Part shown: piece by piece, positions 8,720-17,820 of the stretch
How positions within the stretch are numbered: the stretch's first letter is position 1
Layout: each line of letters opens with the position of its first letter
Source: Sphingobacterium deserti
GTDB taxonomy: Bacteria > Bacteroidota > Bacteroidia > Sphingobacteriales > Sphingobacteriaceae
Direction of reading: 5' to 3'
Assembly (NCBI RefSeq): GCF_000757725.1
Contig: NZ_JJMU01000029.1
Coordinates: 62,001-126,000, forward strand
DNA length: 64,000 bases
Position numbers and translations under genes: made by a program
Notes under the pieces: model-generated
What the model was told of the DNA's origin: nothing
Databases searched by the model: none
The model's input: the letters and a program-made list of their open reading frames with translations, nothing else

Positions 8720-10450
8720 ATGACTATTAAATTGCTACAAATCACAACGATGATTCTAGTCGTATCATCTTTATTTTCGTGTAAAACTGACAATGAACTT
8801 GGCCAGGAAATCGTTACGCTCAACGTAAGCTTAGGTGGGGAAGAGTACGATGAACAGGAAGTAGTTTTTGCGGGGAAATCCACTGCTAATAATTCAAGAT
8901 CAACAGACAAATCAAGCTTGTTAAGCGCACCGGCTGTCCAGATTCAGGAAATACCCTTAGACGATGGTTTCTATATTAGTGCAGAAGTGACATCAAAACC
9001 CGCGGTGTACCGTCCAAGTGGAAGGAAATCTTCATCGGGCGGAAAACGTGCTGCATTAGTGGTTAGCCCTATACAGCGAACCATATCCTTTCGGCTTGCT
9101 GCTTACAACAGTGGGGGGAATTTCGTTCAGGCAAAAGTATATAGTATCGCAGCGAACGGTACGGTCACACCTGCAGATGGGGTGGCGATGCAATTGCCCA
9201 ACGGGCAATATACATTTATTGCCTACTCCTATAATACGAATACAGCGCCAACTGAGAATCTTACAGGAACCACAGCGTCGAACTTTACCATAGCCAACGC
9301 TCCAGTAGCTAACGGTTTTATGGTATTTAATTCGGGGCTGATTACGGTCTCTTCCCAGGCTACAGTAAATTTAAATGTCATCTTACGCCATCTTACTTCC
9401 CCTATGCAGGTACTGATTGACGCGTCGGCTACCAATGGCTATTTAATCACTAATGTAGGTGCAACAACGTTGGGGACGACTAGAGGCACGGCAACGGTTA
9501 ACTTAAGTACGGGTGCGGTTACCAATTTTGCTGGAACAACAACTACGCAAACAATATCTTACCCGAGTACGACCGCTGCAGATGAATGGGTGTCTAATAT
9601 AGCCTATTTCTCCAATAATACTACAGCTGGTACGTTGTCCATTGCGTCGTTGACTGTGGGGCCTTTAAATAGAACAACACCGATCAACTTTAACAACATC
9701 AACATCTTGCCGGGAGTTGCTTACACAGTGCGTCTGCGATTAAATCCTGCCGATGGTTTCGAAACTATTGCCGGACAAGAGGCAGCATTCATTGGGGGGC
9801 GATATTGGATGCGCAGAAATCTCGGCGTAGCAACGACCGTTAATCCGGACGTGCCGAATGCAACTGCTTCAATCGGATTTCGGGATCATATTGGGAGTTA
9901 TTTCCAATGGGGTAGAATTACAGCGCGAGGAAATGGGAACAGTACGGCTAACCAAACGGGTGCACATTGGGCTACCAGAGAGGAAAGTCTGACGGCTTGG
10001 AATACAGGAACGGAAACAGCGCCGGTGAAAAATGCCACGAACGATCCCTGTCCTTCGGGATGGAGAGTGCCTACCCGGAATGAATGGAATCTTCTTCTCG
10101 CGAACACCACGCAGAATGAGAGTGATAACGTAGGAAGCAATTGGACTGCTGGCCCGACAAATTATGCCACAGCGAAGGTGTTCCGTAGCCTCCGCGATCG
10201 GAATGTTATTCTTACATTTCCATCTGGCGGCGCTTATACACCTACAGCAGGCGCAAACAATACAACCGTTGGTGCATTGCAAAGCAGAGGCAATGCCGGG
10301 GCCTACTGGACAAGCCAATCTATAGCGCCAGAAACTGCTGCTTTGAATGCTGCCCGTTTGGTCACCAACCAAACATCGGCTACTATGGGGCAAGGAAACA
10401 ACAATAAGAATTTTGCTATTAATGTACGTTGTATACGCGATGTGCAATAG
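8720..10450 (+). CDS. Fimbrillin-like surface lipoprotein with C-terminal FISUMP domain
   Basis: A 576-residue outer-surface lipoprotein. The signal peptide ends in lipobox LFSC with acylated Cys21. Residues about 60-340 are rich in Thr, Ser, Ala and Asn and resemble the beta-sandwich domains of fimbrillin (Mfa-like) proteins (QLPNGQYTFIAYSYNT; GVAYTVRLRL). Residues about 345-576 carry a FISUMP domain: AAFIGGRYWMRRNLG, DPCPSGWRVPTRNEW, then NVRCIRD near the end. Such proteins are displayed on the cell surface, possibly in pili or as adhesins; no partner assembly genes lie nearby. It follows the 66-residue peptide gene and is closed by a hairpin at 10597-10632. Confidence 0.85.
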   Translation: MTIKLLQITTMILVVSSLFSCKTDNELGQEIVTLNVSLGGEEYDEQEVVFAGKSTANNSRSTDKSSLLSAPAVQIQEIPLDDGFYISAEVTSKPAVYRPSGRKSSSGGKRAALVVSPIQRTISFRLAAYNSGGNFVQAKVYSIAANGTVTPADGVAMQLPNGQYTFIAYSYNTNTAPTENLTGTTASNFTIANAPVANGFMVFNSGLITVSSQATVNLNVILRHLTSPMQVLIDASATNGYLITNVGATTLGTTRGTATVNLSTGAVTNFAGTTTTQTISYPSTTAADEWVSNIAYFSNNTTAGTLSIASLTVGPLNRTTPINFNNINILPGVAYTVRLRLNPADGFETIAGQEAAFIGGRYWMRRNLGVATTVNPDVPNATASIGFRDHIGSYFQWGRITARGNGNSTANQTGAHWATREESLTAWNTGTETAPVKNATNDPCPSGWRVPTRNEWNLLLANTTQNESDNVGSNWTAGPTNYATAKVFRSLRDRNVILTFPSGGAYTPTAGANNTTVGALQSRGNAGAYWTSQSIAPETAALNAARLVTNQTSATMGQGNNNKNFAINVRCIRDVQ

Positions 10451-10596
10451 CATGAGCGAGCTATTGAATGCCGTCTACGAGCGAGATCTAGAAGTGATCG
10501 CGAAATGAAAAAATGAGAACGACTGAAAATAGACAGTTTTCTATCAGGGTGGTAATTGGACTTTTGTAGACGGATAAGATTGATTTTAAGTTTGTT

Positions 10597-10632
10597 AAAA
10601 TGAGTCGTTGCAACGAAGCAATGGCTCATTTT
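10597..10632 (+). terminator. Intrinsic terminator after the FISUMP lipoprotein gene
   Basis: AAAATGAGTCGTTGC (10597-10611) pairs along its whole 15-bp length with 10618-10632, allowing two G-U pairs, and the stem ends in TTTT. It lies between convergent genes, so it may act on both strands. Confidence 0.75.
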
Positions 10633-10698
10633 CATTGGTATGCAGTTGGCTTGTTGGAGATTTTCGTTTAACAAGCCTTTCAGTGGTGCGTGTGCAAC

Positions 10699-11691
10699 TT
10701 ATTTTTGGTTGTAGTAGGTGAAGTCCTTGCGTTTGAGCTCTTCTTGCGGTAAAGTCCTGAAGTATTCAATAGTTCTTCGAAGACCTTCTTCACGGCTAAC
10801 TACCGGAGCCCAATGCAATAGCCTTCTCGCTTTGCTAATATCGGGACGCCGCTGTTTCGGGTCATCAATCGGTAAAGAATGGTACACGATATTCGATCTT
10901 TTTCCGGTCGCTTCAATAATTTCCTGTGCCATGTCGATAATGGTCATTTCATCCGGATTTCCAATGTTCACAGGCAATGCGTAGTCTGCTAACAATAATC
11001 GGTATATGCCCTCTACCTGATCGGAAACATAGCAGAATGATCTGGTTTGCGTACCATCGCCAAATATCGTCAATGCATCGCCGTTTAGTGCTTGCGCGAT
11101 AAATGTGGGTAGTGCTCGGCCATCGTTTAGTCGCATGCGTGGGCCATAGGTATTAAAAATTCGTACAATGCGGGTTTCCAATCCATGAACGTTGTGGTAG
11201 GCCATAGTCATGGCTTCTTGAAAACGTTTTGCTTCGTCGTATACGCCGCGAGGCCCCACAGGATTTACATTTCCCCAGTACTCTTCGGGCTGCGGAGAAA
11301 CTAAAGGATCGCCATAGACTTCGGACGTAGAAGCAACCAATATTCTTGCTGACTTGCTTTTTGCCAAACCCAATAAATTATGTGTGCCTAATGAACCAAC
11401 TTTCAATGTTTGAATCGGAATCTGTAGGTAATCAATTGGGCTTGCCGGCGATGCGAAATGTAGAATATAATCCAACTGGCCAGGGACATGAACAAACTTG
11501 GAAACGTCGTGCTGGTAAAATTCGAAGTTAGGCAACTTAAAAAGATGCGCTACATTGCGTAAATCGCCAGTGATTAGGTTGTCCATCCCGATCACATGGA
11601 AATCTTCCGCTATAAAACGATCACATAAATGCGATCCGAGAAAACCCGCAGCGCCTGTTACCAATATTCGTTTTTTGTGTTGATTATTCAC
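10699..11691 (-). CDS. NAD-dependent epimerase/decarboxylase of the UDP-glucuronate decarboxylase (UDP-xylose synthase) type
   Basis: A 330-residue extended short-chain dehydrogenase, acting on nucleotide sugars in the cytosol. The NAD-binding motif [10 protein letters not shown] starts at residue 12; STSEVYGDP (Thr122-Ser123-Glu124) and [11 protein letters not shown] (Tyr151, Lys155) match the active-site Ser-Glu and YxxxK of UDP-xylose synthases; [10 protein letters not shown] and [11 protein letters not shown] follow. The product would be UDP-xylose from UDP-glucuronate, for capsule or O-antigen. The start is GTG (11689-11691), with no better in-frame ATG upstream. It is divergent from waaA, which also serves LPS synthesis. 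Substrate assignment is by motif only. Confidence 0.85.
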   Translation of the reverse strand: MNNQHKKRILVTGAAGFLGSHLCDRFIAEDFHVIGMDNLITGDLRNVAHLFKLPNFEFYQHDVSKFVHVPGQLDYILHFASPASPIDYLQIPIQTLKVGSLGTHNLLGLAKSKSARILVASTSEVYGDPLVSPQPEEYWGNVNPVGPRGVYDEAKRFQEAMTMAYHNVHGLETRIVRIFNTYGPRMRLNDGRALPTFIAQALNGDALTIFGDGTQTRSFCYVSDQVEGIYRLLLADYALPVNIGNPDEMTIIDMAQEIIEATGKRSNIVYHSLPIDDPKQRRPDISKARRLLHWAPVVSREEGLRRTIEYFRTLPQEELKRKDFTYYNQK

Positions 11692-11696
11692 GGATG

Positions 11697-11725
11697 TTTG
11701 GAATGGAGAAAGTTTAATATCTTTG
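11697..11725 (+). promoter_or_regulatory. Bacteroidetes promoter of waaA
   Basis: TTTG (11697-11700) and TATCTTTG (11718-11725) are separated by 17 bp, matching the Bacteroidetes -33/-7 consensus. The start of transcription would be near 11731, leaving a leader of about 20 nt before the ATG at 11751. Confidence 0.65.
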
Positions 11726-11750
11726 ACGAATATACGGATAATTTTTTCAC

Positions 11751-13001
11751 ATGCGCGCTCTCTACGACTTCGGGATAGGCTTTTACGCCACTATTTTATG
11801 GATCATAGCGCCCTTTCATGCAAAGGCGAGATTATGGATTGCGGGCCGAAGGAAATTGATGGAGCAGATGCAGCAAACGATTGAACCTGGTAGAAATCCG
11901 ATCTGGTTTCATTTCGCTTCGTTGGGCGAGTTTGAGCAAGGGCGGCCGGTTATGGAAGCAATTAAAAGCAAATATCCCACTGAAAGAATCATCGTCACAT
12001 TTTTCTCTCCCTCTGGCTACGAGATCAGAAAAAACACGGCATTGGCTGACTATGTATTTTACCTGCCGCTGGATACAGCACGCAATGCGCAAAGATTCAT
12101 AACGATTATACAGCCCAAATTTGCCGTATTCACGAAATATGAATATTGGTACCATTATTTCAATGTACTGAAAAAGCAAAATATTCCGCTTTTTTTAGTG
12201 TCGGCTATATTTCGAGAAGATCAGGTATTTTTCAAATGGTATGGAACATTTTTTAGGAGAATATTAAGAAAAGTTAGCTTCTTCTTCGCTCAAAACATGG
12301 ATTCTGTCCATCTGCTTAAATCCATCCATATAAAAAATGCAGGGTTGGCAGGCGATACACGATTTGACCGTGTTGCGGAGCTCCCCAAGCAACGACGAGA
12401 TGTACCTGTAGTGGAGGAGTTTATTGCTGGATGCGCTAATGTTTTAGTAGCAGGTAGTACCTGGCCGGAAGACGAACGCTTGATTGCGGATTGCTTTTTA
12501 AAACACCCGGATTGGAAGATTGTACTGGCGCCGCATGAGGTGTCTGACTTTCACTTGCAACAGATTAAGCAAATATTTCCCAAAGCTATTTTTTATTCAT
12601 CATTTTCTGAATATTCGGAGTGCGCAAAAGAAGCGGCGCAAATACTAATTATTGATAATATCGGCATGCTCTCCTCATTATATGCCTACGGGAAAATCGC
12701 CTATGTCGGTGGAGGGTTTGGAGCAGGAATACACAATACACTAGAAGCTGCGACCTATGGGCTTCCTGTTGTTTTTGGTCCGCGTTACAGCAGGTTTCAG
12801 GAAGCAGTCGATCTTATAGAATTGGGTGCCGGTTTTTCCATAACTAAGTCTACACAATTAGAGGAATTATTGACGGTTTTCGCCGTAGATCAAAAGTATG
12901 CATATGCTGCGGAAAAGGCTCGAGCGTATGTGCAGGAGAAGTCTGGAGCTACGCCGATAATTATGAAATATTTGCAATCGCAGAAACTGCTTCATGACTA
13001 A
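11751..13001 (+). CDS. waaA: 3-deoxy-D-manno-octulosonic acid (Kdo) transferase
   Basis: WaaA (KdtA) transfers Kdo from CMP-Kdo to the lipid A precursor on the inner face of the cytoplasmic membrane. The 416-residue length fits. An N-terminal hydrophobic segment (about residues 5-22) anchors it. Family motifs: [14 protein letters not shown] near residue 50 with the catalytic Glu, FVKYEYW-like [26 protein letters not shown] and [18 protein letters not shown] then [11 protein letters not shown] near the C-terminus. It has its own promoter at 11697-11725 and is divergent from the UDP-sugar decarboxylase gene. Whether it adds one or two Kdo units cannot be read from sequence. Confidence 0.95.
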   Translation: MRALYDFGIGFYATILWIIAPFHAKARLWIAGRRKLMEQMQQTIEPGRNPIWFHFASLGEFEQGRPVMEAIKSKYPTERIIVTFFSPSGYEIRKNTALADYVFYLPLDTARNAQRFITIIQPKFAVFTKYEYWYHYFNVLKKQNIPLFLVSAIFREDQVFFKWYGTFFRRILRKVSFFFAQNMDSVHLLKSIHIKNAGLAGDTRFDRVAELPKQRRDVPVVEEFIAGCANVLVAGSTWPEDERLIADCFLKHPDWKIVLAPHEVSDFHLQQIKQIFPKAIFYSSFSEYSECAKEAAQILIIDNIGMLSSLYAYGKIAYVGGGFGAGIHNTLEAATYGLPVVFGPRYSRFQEAVDLIELGAGFSITKSTQLEELLTVFAVDQKYAYAAEKARAYVQEKSGATPIIMKYLQSQKLLHD

Positions 13002-13177
13002 GTCTCAACCTTCGGCATGCGTGATGAAAATTCCATAGAATGCGGGGATGTAGCGTTCAAATTGAAGTTTTTTAAATATATTATTGTTAAAGCATTCTTC
13101 TTGACAGTGTGCGAATATGCTTTTATGTCCTAGCTATTTCTGCACTGCAGTAAATGCAATGGTTGTTTTTTAATTTT

Positions 13178-13210
13178 TTTGAGAAATAATAGAGGGATGT
13201 AATATATTTG
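13178..13210 (+). promoter_or_regulatory. Bacteroidetes promoter of the tandem lipoprotein genes
   Basis: TTTG (13178-13181) and TATATTTG (13203-13210) are 21 bp apart and lie just before the ATG at 13235, giving a predicted leader of roughly 18 nt. Confidence 0.55.
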
Positions 13211-13234
13211 CATCATCAAACATTACCCAAAAAT

Positions 13235-13909
13235 ATGAAATCCAAATTAACCTTATTTATTCTGATTTTCGGAATACTAACTGCATGTGAAAAAACGACT
13301 AATGTCGATGTTGTTGTTTCTACTAGTGGCAAACTGAGCTACAAACTTGTCGATGACAGTGGCAAAGGGGTGCCTGATGTTAAAGTTTCGCTATACGATC
13401 TTTTAGGAACCTATCCGGCATATCAAGTGCTACTTGATCAACGTACAACAGATGCTGCAGGCGTCGTGGATTTCGGTGATCTTAATCCTAAAACCTATTT
13501 TTTACGTGCTGATTCTGCGATTGTAAACAATGTGGGGTATATGGTGCAACAACACGTCCAAGTAATTACAGGGGATGGAAAGCAGAAAGAAACGAAAGTA
13601 ACAGATTTTTCAGGAACGCTTACCGTAACCGCACAATCCTACAATAATCAGCGACTAAGAAATATCGGTGTGGCCGTTGTCCCAGCGAATAGATTTGATT
13701 ACTCGGCAAATACAACTTACTTCATACGGGTTGCAGAGTTTAAAGGACTAACTGATGCCGCAGGAACGTTGCGCTTACAAATTCCTTCTGACAAAGAATA
13801 TGTGCTGTATTTTTATAACAGTGTTACAAACGCTGCTTACAATAATTATCAACATGTAAGCGTGCAAAAGGGGCAGACTGTCAATTATACAACTTACATC
13901 TATCAGTAA
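13235..13909 (+). CDS. Lipoprotein of unknown function, first of a tandem pair
   Basis: A 224-residue lipoprotein: the signal peptide ends at LTAC (Cys18), followed by EKTTNV. The body looks like two Ig/Cna-type beta-sandwich units: GKLSYKLVDDSGKGVPDVKV with SLYD near residue 35, LNPKTYFLRADS near 90, and a second unit with LTDAAGTLRLQIPSDKEY near 175. Such DGKGxPxVxVxLYD patterns resemble carboxypeptidase-regulatory-like or Cna-B-like folds. The ATG at 13235 is chosen because it begins the signal peptide and follows a good promoter. The next gene, 19 bp downstream, is a paralogue. No substrate or partner can be inferred. Confidence 0.8.
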   Translation: MKSKLTLFILIFGILTACEKTTNVDVVVSTSGKLSYKLVDDSGKGVPDVKVSLYDLLGTYPAYQVLLDQRTTDAAGVVDFGDLNPKTYFLRADSAIVNNVGYMVQQHVQVITGDGKQKETKVTDFSGTLTVTAQSYNNQRLRNIGVAVVPANRFDYSANTTYFIRVAEFKGLTDAAGTLRLQIPSDKEYVLYFYNSVTNAAYNNYQHVSVQKGQTVNYTTYIYQ

Positions 13910-13928
13910 ATATCTGCTTTGATGCATT

Positions 13929-14630
13929 ATGAAACTTAGAGTCTTTTTTTTGTTTTCTTGCACGTTGCTTTTACTCTCATCGTGCAAGAAAACGACGCAT
14001 GTATCGCTGGTAGAAAATGAAACGCATGGAACTTTAACTTACCATCTTCAGGATGACGATGGTAAAGGTATTCCGGCCGTGAAAGTCTACTTGTATGATA
14101 CGGAAGCTTTTTATCAATGGGGTGAAAGGTCTGACAAAACCTACGTTGACACTATGCGAACGAATCAGCAAGGATCAGTTTATTTCAAAGACCTAAATCC
14201 AAGGAACTATTTTGTTGTTGCCGATTCTGTTTCCCTGAATGGTCTTCGGTACCGGACCGAGGAATATGTACAAGTGGTGGCGGGAATCGAAAAAGAAAAG
14301 TCAGTAAAAATTTCTGACTTTGCAGGAACCTTACGACTCAAACTAATCTCTCACTACGATTACTTCACCGCATTAAGAGGATTAGGCGTAATAGCTTATC
14401 CATCAAACACAGCAGTTCAATCTGATAATGTAAGAACTGTTATTGCTAACGCTAAGCTAAAAGGTGTAACAGATGCTCAAGGGATTGTATCGATTAAAGT
14501 TCCATCAAATGTCAATTACGATTTCATCGTATATAGTCTGACCAGCAATAATCTCGGCTATGGTTATGGCAGTTTTAGCGTGCGAAAAGGGGAGCTTAAT
14601 AATATTGAGCTATATACCCATCCTATGTAA
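13929..14630 (+). CDS. Lipoprotein of unknown function, second of a tandem pair
   Basis: A 233-residue lipoprotein with lipobox LSSC (Cys19) followed by KKTTHV. It is a clear paralogue of the preceding gene: GTLTYHLQDDDGKGIPAVKV then LYD, LNPRNYFVVADS, YVQVVAG, ISDFAGTLRLKL and GVTDAQGIVSIKVPS occur in the same order as in its neighbour. Overall identity is moderate, so the duplication is old or has diverged quickly. It is presumably exposed at the outer membrane and co-transcribed with the first copy (19-bp gap). Function unknown. Confidence 0.8.
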   Translation: MKLRVFFLFSCTLLLLSSCKKTTHVSLVENETHGTLTYHLQDDDGKGIPAVKVYLYDTEAFYQWGERSDKTYVDTMRTNQQGSVYFKDLNPRNYFVVADSVSLNGLRYRTEEYVQVVAGIEKEKSVKISDFAGTLRLKLISHYDYFTALRGLGVIAYPSNTAVQSDNVRTVIANAKLKGVTDAQGIVSIKVPSNVNYDFIVYSLTSNNLGYGYGSFSVRKGELNNIELYTHPM

Positions 14631-14725
14631 ACTACGGAAAGCACAGGATTTACCGTCCTAAAATTTCTTATATATGGAGACTCTTCGGTGTCATGGGGAA
14701 GGAGCACGGCGTGTCATGCTTTATT

Positions 14726-15862
14726 TTAATCATACCCATCCAGAATGAAAAGTTCCGATGCAATATGATCAGCCAACAGCTTTCCGGCGGCTGTCAGTCG
14801 AAGATATCGCTCGTCGATGAGGGCTAGTTGTTGCTTTTCTATAAAGGGCTGCACACCCTTTTGTATTGCTGCCAATATTTCCGTCCCGAATACGTCTTTT
14901 ATTCGATTTAGGTCTATTCCCCACATGGTGCGTAATGCGGTCATAACGTATTCGTTAACCCGATCGCGCAACGTAAGCTCTTCCGTTTCCAGCGCGCCGC
15001 TGCCACTTCGCGTCTGTTGAATATATTGAGCGTTGTTGGCGATATTCCAGCTTCTGGACTTGCCATCAAAAGAATGCGCTGACGGGCCTATACCCATATA
15101 ATGAACACCGCGCCAATAATTTGTGTTGTGTTTTGCATATTGTCCGCGCTTAGCAAAATTGGAAATTTCATAGTGTTCAAAGCCATTCAACGTTAGCGTC
15201 TCCATTAGGAATTCCATTTGGTTTGCCGCCTGTGCTTCATCCATAGGTTGCGTTTTTTGCTGTTGGATAAAATAGGCTAAGGCGGTTTTTTGTTCCACAG
15301 TCATGGCATACGATGAGATATGTGGGATGTCAAACGCTAAAAGCTGTTCTATGTTCGCTTTCCATTTCGCGTCGGTAAGTAGCGGATAACCATAAATAAG
15401 GTCCGCTGTTATATTTTCGAAACCAGCATCCTGCACCCGCTTAATTGCAGATTCGGCTTCGCCGGCATTATGCGCGCGATTCATCCATCGAAGATCCTCC
15501 TCAAAGAAAGATTGAATGCCTACACTAAAGCGATTAATGCTGGTGTGGCGAAGTTCTTCTACTTTCTTCTTATCTAAATCATCCGGATTTGCTTCTAGCG
15601 TAATCTCCACATCTGGGGCAACATCGTAATGGGAACTGATCTTGTCGATCAATCGCTCGATTTCGGAAGCATTCAGGATCGACGGGGTTCCGCCACCAAA
15701 GTAAATAGATTGTACCTTTCGATCGGTTAAGTAGTGTTGGCGTTGATCGAGTTCCGTGTGCATAGCTTCGAGCATCTCATCTTTTTGCTTCAAGGATGTG
15801 CTGAAGTGAAAATCACAATAATGACAAGCCTGTTTACAAAACGGAATATGGAAATAAATCAT
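14726..15862 (-). CDS. hemW: Radical SAM heme chaperone HemW
   Basis: HemW is a radical-SAM protein that binds heme and helps insert it into respiratory enzymes; it is often misnamed oxygen-independent coproporphyrinogen oxidase. The 378-residue protein starts MIYFHIPFCKQACHYCDF: Cys9, Cys13 and Cys16 form the CX3CX2C cluster site, and the residue after CD is Phe rather than the extra Cys of HemN. YFGGGTPS, EANPDD and RFSVGIQSF follow. The frame is open a further 27 codons upstream, but those residues are not family-like and the ATG at 15862 directly begins the conserved part. It is divergent from the ECF sigma gene. Confidence 0.93.
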   Translation of the reverse strand: MIYFHIPFCKQACHYCDFHFSTSLKQKDEMLEAMHTELDQRQHYLTDRKVQSIYFGGGTPSILNASEIERLIDKISSHYDVAPDVEITLEANPDDLDKKKVEELRHTSINRFSVGIQSFFEEDLRWMNRAHNAGEAESAIKRVQDAGFENITADLIYGYPLLTDAKWKANIEQLLAFDIPHISSYAMTVEQKTALAYFIQQQKTQPMDEAQAANQMEFLMETLTLNGFEHYEISNFAKRGQYAKHNTNYWRGVHYMGIGPSAHSFDGKSRSWNIANNAQYIQQTRSGSGALETEELTLRDRVNEYVMTALRTMWGIDLNRIKDVFGTEILAAIQKGVQPFIEKQQLALIDERYLRLTAAGKLLADHIASELFILDGYD

Positions 15863-16043
15863 CTTGCAAAGATAGGTATAAGGAAGATAAGCCTCCTTGG
15901 TAAAAGCATAAATTTCGTAAGCCCATAGGCGCTTAATGAGCAACTCATTCGATTTTGTTCAGCTATCCCTTCGTTATTCATTTTACTCCACGGCTGATGC
16001 ATCGGCCTACATTCAATTTAATGTTTTGTTAATATGGAATATG

Positions 16044-16051
16044 TATCTTTG
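16044..16051 (+). promoter_or_regulatory. -7 element (TATCTTTG) before the ECF sigma gene
   Basis: TATCTTTG lies 7 nt before the ATG at 16059; a TTTG at 16025-16028 is 15 bp upstream, slightly short of the usual spacing. Use of this element would give a nearly leaderless mRNA. Confidence 0.4.
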
Positions 16052-16058
16052 TATTATC

Positions 16059-16661
16059 ATGCAGGAAATGAGGTCTTTTAAAGATAATGAGCTTCTCGAA
16101 GGGATGAAGTGCGGGCGGGAAGATATTTTTGCAGATATCTTTCATATGCAATGGGAGGGTCTTTTTAAAGAAGCTTACTATAGATTAAAGAGTCATAGTG
16201 AAGCGCAAGATATGGTGCAAGATATCTTCACTGATTTTTGGCAACGCAGGCACAGTATTCAAATTTCCACATCCATTTCAGCTTATTTACACGGAGCTTT
16301 AAAGCATAAAATCATACGACATTTTTCTAGATCGCGACTGCACCAAACCGTTGTGGATCATTTGCTTCTCCACATGCAAGTATTCGAGGATAGCATTCTT
16401 GAAGTTATTGCTGCAGGCGAAATTCAAAAAACGCTGCAAGCAGCAATCGCACAATTCCCAGATAATATGCGTGAGATTTTTATGTTGCGTACCGAAGAAT
16501 TCACGATAGCAGAAATTGCAGAAGCCCTCAACCTATCCCAACAAACTGTTAAAAACAACAATTCTCAAGCTTTGAAACGCTTGAAGCATGTATTGACTGA
16601 AAAACATCCTGAGATATCCTCTTCTCTTTATGCAGCTTTAATGTTGTTTATAAAAAGTTAA
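16059..16661 (+). CDS. ECF RNA polymerase sigma factor, FecI-like
   Basis: A 200-residue sigma-70 family factor that directs RNA polymerase to genes for an outer-membrane uptake system. Region 2 is seen at about residues 30-70 (EAYYRLKSHSEAQDMVQDIF then TDFWQRR), and region 4 at about 130-185 (LPEN-like FPDNMREIFMLR, then FTIAEIAEALNLSQQTVKN). The frame is open 41 codons further upstream, but the family begins near MxxFKDNELLEGM, so the ATG at 16059 (or 16068) is preferred. A FecR anti-sigma gene follows after 50 bp and a SusC/SusD locus after that, the usual arrangement for substrate-induced control. Confidence 0.9.
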   Translation: MQEMRSFKDNELLEGMKCGREDIFADIFHMQWEGLFKEAYYRLKSHSEAQDMVQDIFTDFWQRRHSIQISTSISAYLHGALKHKIIRHFSRSRLHQTVVDHLLLHMQVFEDSILEVIAAGEIQKTLQAAIAQFPDNMREIFMLRTEEFTIAEIAEALNLSQQTVKNNNSQALKRLKHVLTEKHPEISSSLYAALMLFIKS

Positions 16662-16711
16662 CAAAGGCGTAACAATTTCTTGAAGTACTTTTCCGCGTTT
16701 CGATTCACTAT

Positions 16712-17704
16712 ATGTGTGAAAAGCGAAGGAAAGTGATATTTAATAAGCTAAAAAAACTACTCCGTAAATACGAAGATAATAGCGCATCACCTGCGGAACG
16801 TAGGGCTGTAGATATCTGGTACGAATCTTTTTCTGTGAAGAAAGAGGGTTCGCCTCTATTCGATAGTAAAATGGAGCGAGATGCTATGCAGCAGCGTATA
16901 TGGGCTAATTTGCCGGTGTCGAAAAAGCAACCATCGTGGTTGCAACGAAACCGATACCTGATGATAAGCTTAAGCGCAGCGGCGCTCTTTGCAGTTGTAT
17001 TTTCTTGGACTCAGCTGCAGCAGCGTTTTGATATTGATAGCAAAGAAGTGCAGCTGTCGAATTATGTAGCAGCCTTTACCGCGTCGACAGGAACAAAAGA
17101 ACGAAAATTGATCACGCTGCCAGATAGTTCACGCGTATGGCTTAATGCCAACTCAACCTTGTCTGTCGAAGCCGGATATGGAACGGAGGCGCGCCTTATG
17201 CAGCTGGAGGGTGAAGCCTTCTTCGACGTATCGCCCGATCCGGAAAAACCATTTGTTGTTAAAACTGAGCACATCAAGATTGAAGTGCTGGGTACAGCAT
17301 TTAATATTCAAGCCTATACGGCTGCTGACAAATTTCGCGTGGGAGTAGAGCATGGAAAGGTCGCGGTTTGGGATAATGCCGGACAAGAATTAAATAAACT
17401 AACCAAAGGCCAAATGTTGTCTTACGAAACTCGTAGTGGTGAGAGCCTTACACAACAAGATGCTGTTGTTGGCTCTTGGCGTGAGGGACGAGTTGTTTTA
17501 GAACAGGCGACTTTTTCGGAGCTGGCGCAGGCCATTTATAATATATACGGCGTTCGGTTACGCAACGAAAAAAAATCTGCCAAAAACTATTCATACAATT
17601 TACAAATACATAGCAACCGCTCGCTCGTGCAAACCTTAGACGTTATCTGTGGCATGCACCGGCTAAACTATAGGAGGGAAGATAATGGAATAATACTTTA
17701 CTAA
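16712..17704 (+). CDS. FecR-family anti-sigma factor
   Basis: A 330-residue single-pass inner-membrane protein that holds the ECF sigma factor inactive until the cognate TonB receptor signals. The cytosolic part covers residues 1 to about 85; a membrane segment (YLMISLSAAALFAVVFSW) lies at about 89-106. The periplasmic FecR domain has ERKLITLPDSSRVWLNANST near residue 130, EGEAFFDV and FNIQAY; the C-terminal DUF4974 region begins at about 262 (LEQATFSELAQAIYNIYGV). It is encoded directly after the ECF sigma gene and before a SusC gene that has the STN signalling domain, so the three form a trans-envelope signalling chain. Confidence 0.93.
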   Translation: MCEKRRKVIFNKLKKLLRKYEDNSASPAERRAVDIWYESFSVKKEGSPLFDSKMERDAMQQRIWANLPVSKKQPSWLQRNRYLMISLSAAALFAVVFSWTQLQQRFDIDSKEVQLSNYVAAFTASTGTKERKLITLPDSSRVWLNANSTLSVEAGYGTEARLMQLEGEAFFDVSPDPEKPFVVKTEHIKIEVLGTAFNIQAYTAADKFRVGVEHGKVAVWDNAGQELNKLTKGQMLSYETRSGESLTQQDAVVGSWREGRVVLEQATFSELAQAIYNIYGVRLRNEKKSAKNYSYNLQIHSNRSLVQTLDVICGMHRLNYRREDNGIILY

Positions 17705-17714
17705 TCGATAAACA

Positions 17715-17741
17715 AAACAGGCGCCAAAGAGGCACCTGTTT
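17715..17741 (+). terminator. Hairpin between fecR-like gene and susC-like gene
   Basis: AAACAGGCGCC (17715-17725) pairs with 17731-17741 with one mismatch across a 5-nt loop. It would separate the sigma/anti-sigma transcript from the SusC operon, which would then be transcribed from its own, ECF-dependent promoter in 17745-17820. Confidence 0.6.
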
Positions 17742-17820
17742 ACATTTGTTTGGCCAAGCTCAGCTTGAGACCCTTAGCACGGCCACTTAGCTTAATATGA
17801 ATTACTAAGACAATAAAAAT

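Noticed and set aside
9869-10453. 194-codon minus-strand frame inside the FISUMP lipoprotein gene
   Set aside because: Rich in Cys, Arg and Ser and lacking any motif; the opposite strand has the lipobox, FISUMP signature and terminator.
13208-13234. Upstream TTG start for the first lipoprotein gene
   Set aside because: It overlaps the -7 promoter element and adds residues in front of a regular lipoprotein signal peptide.
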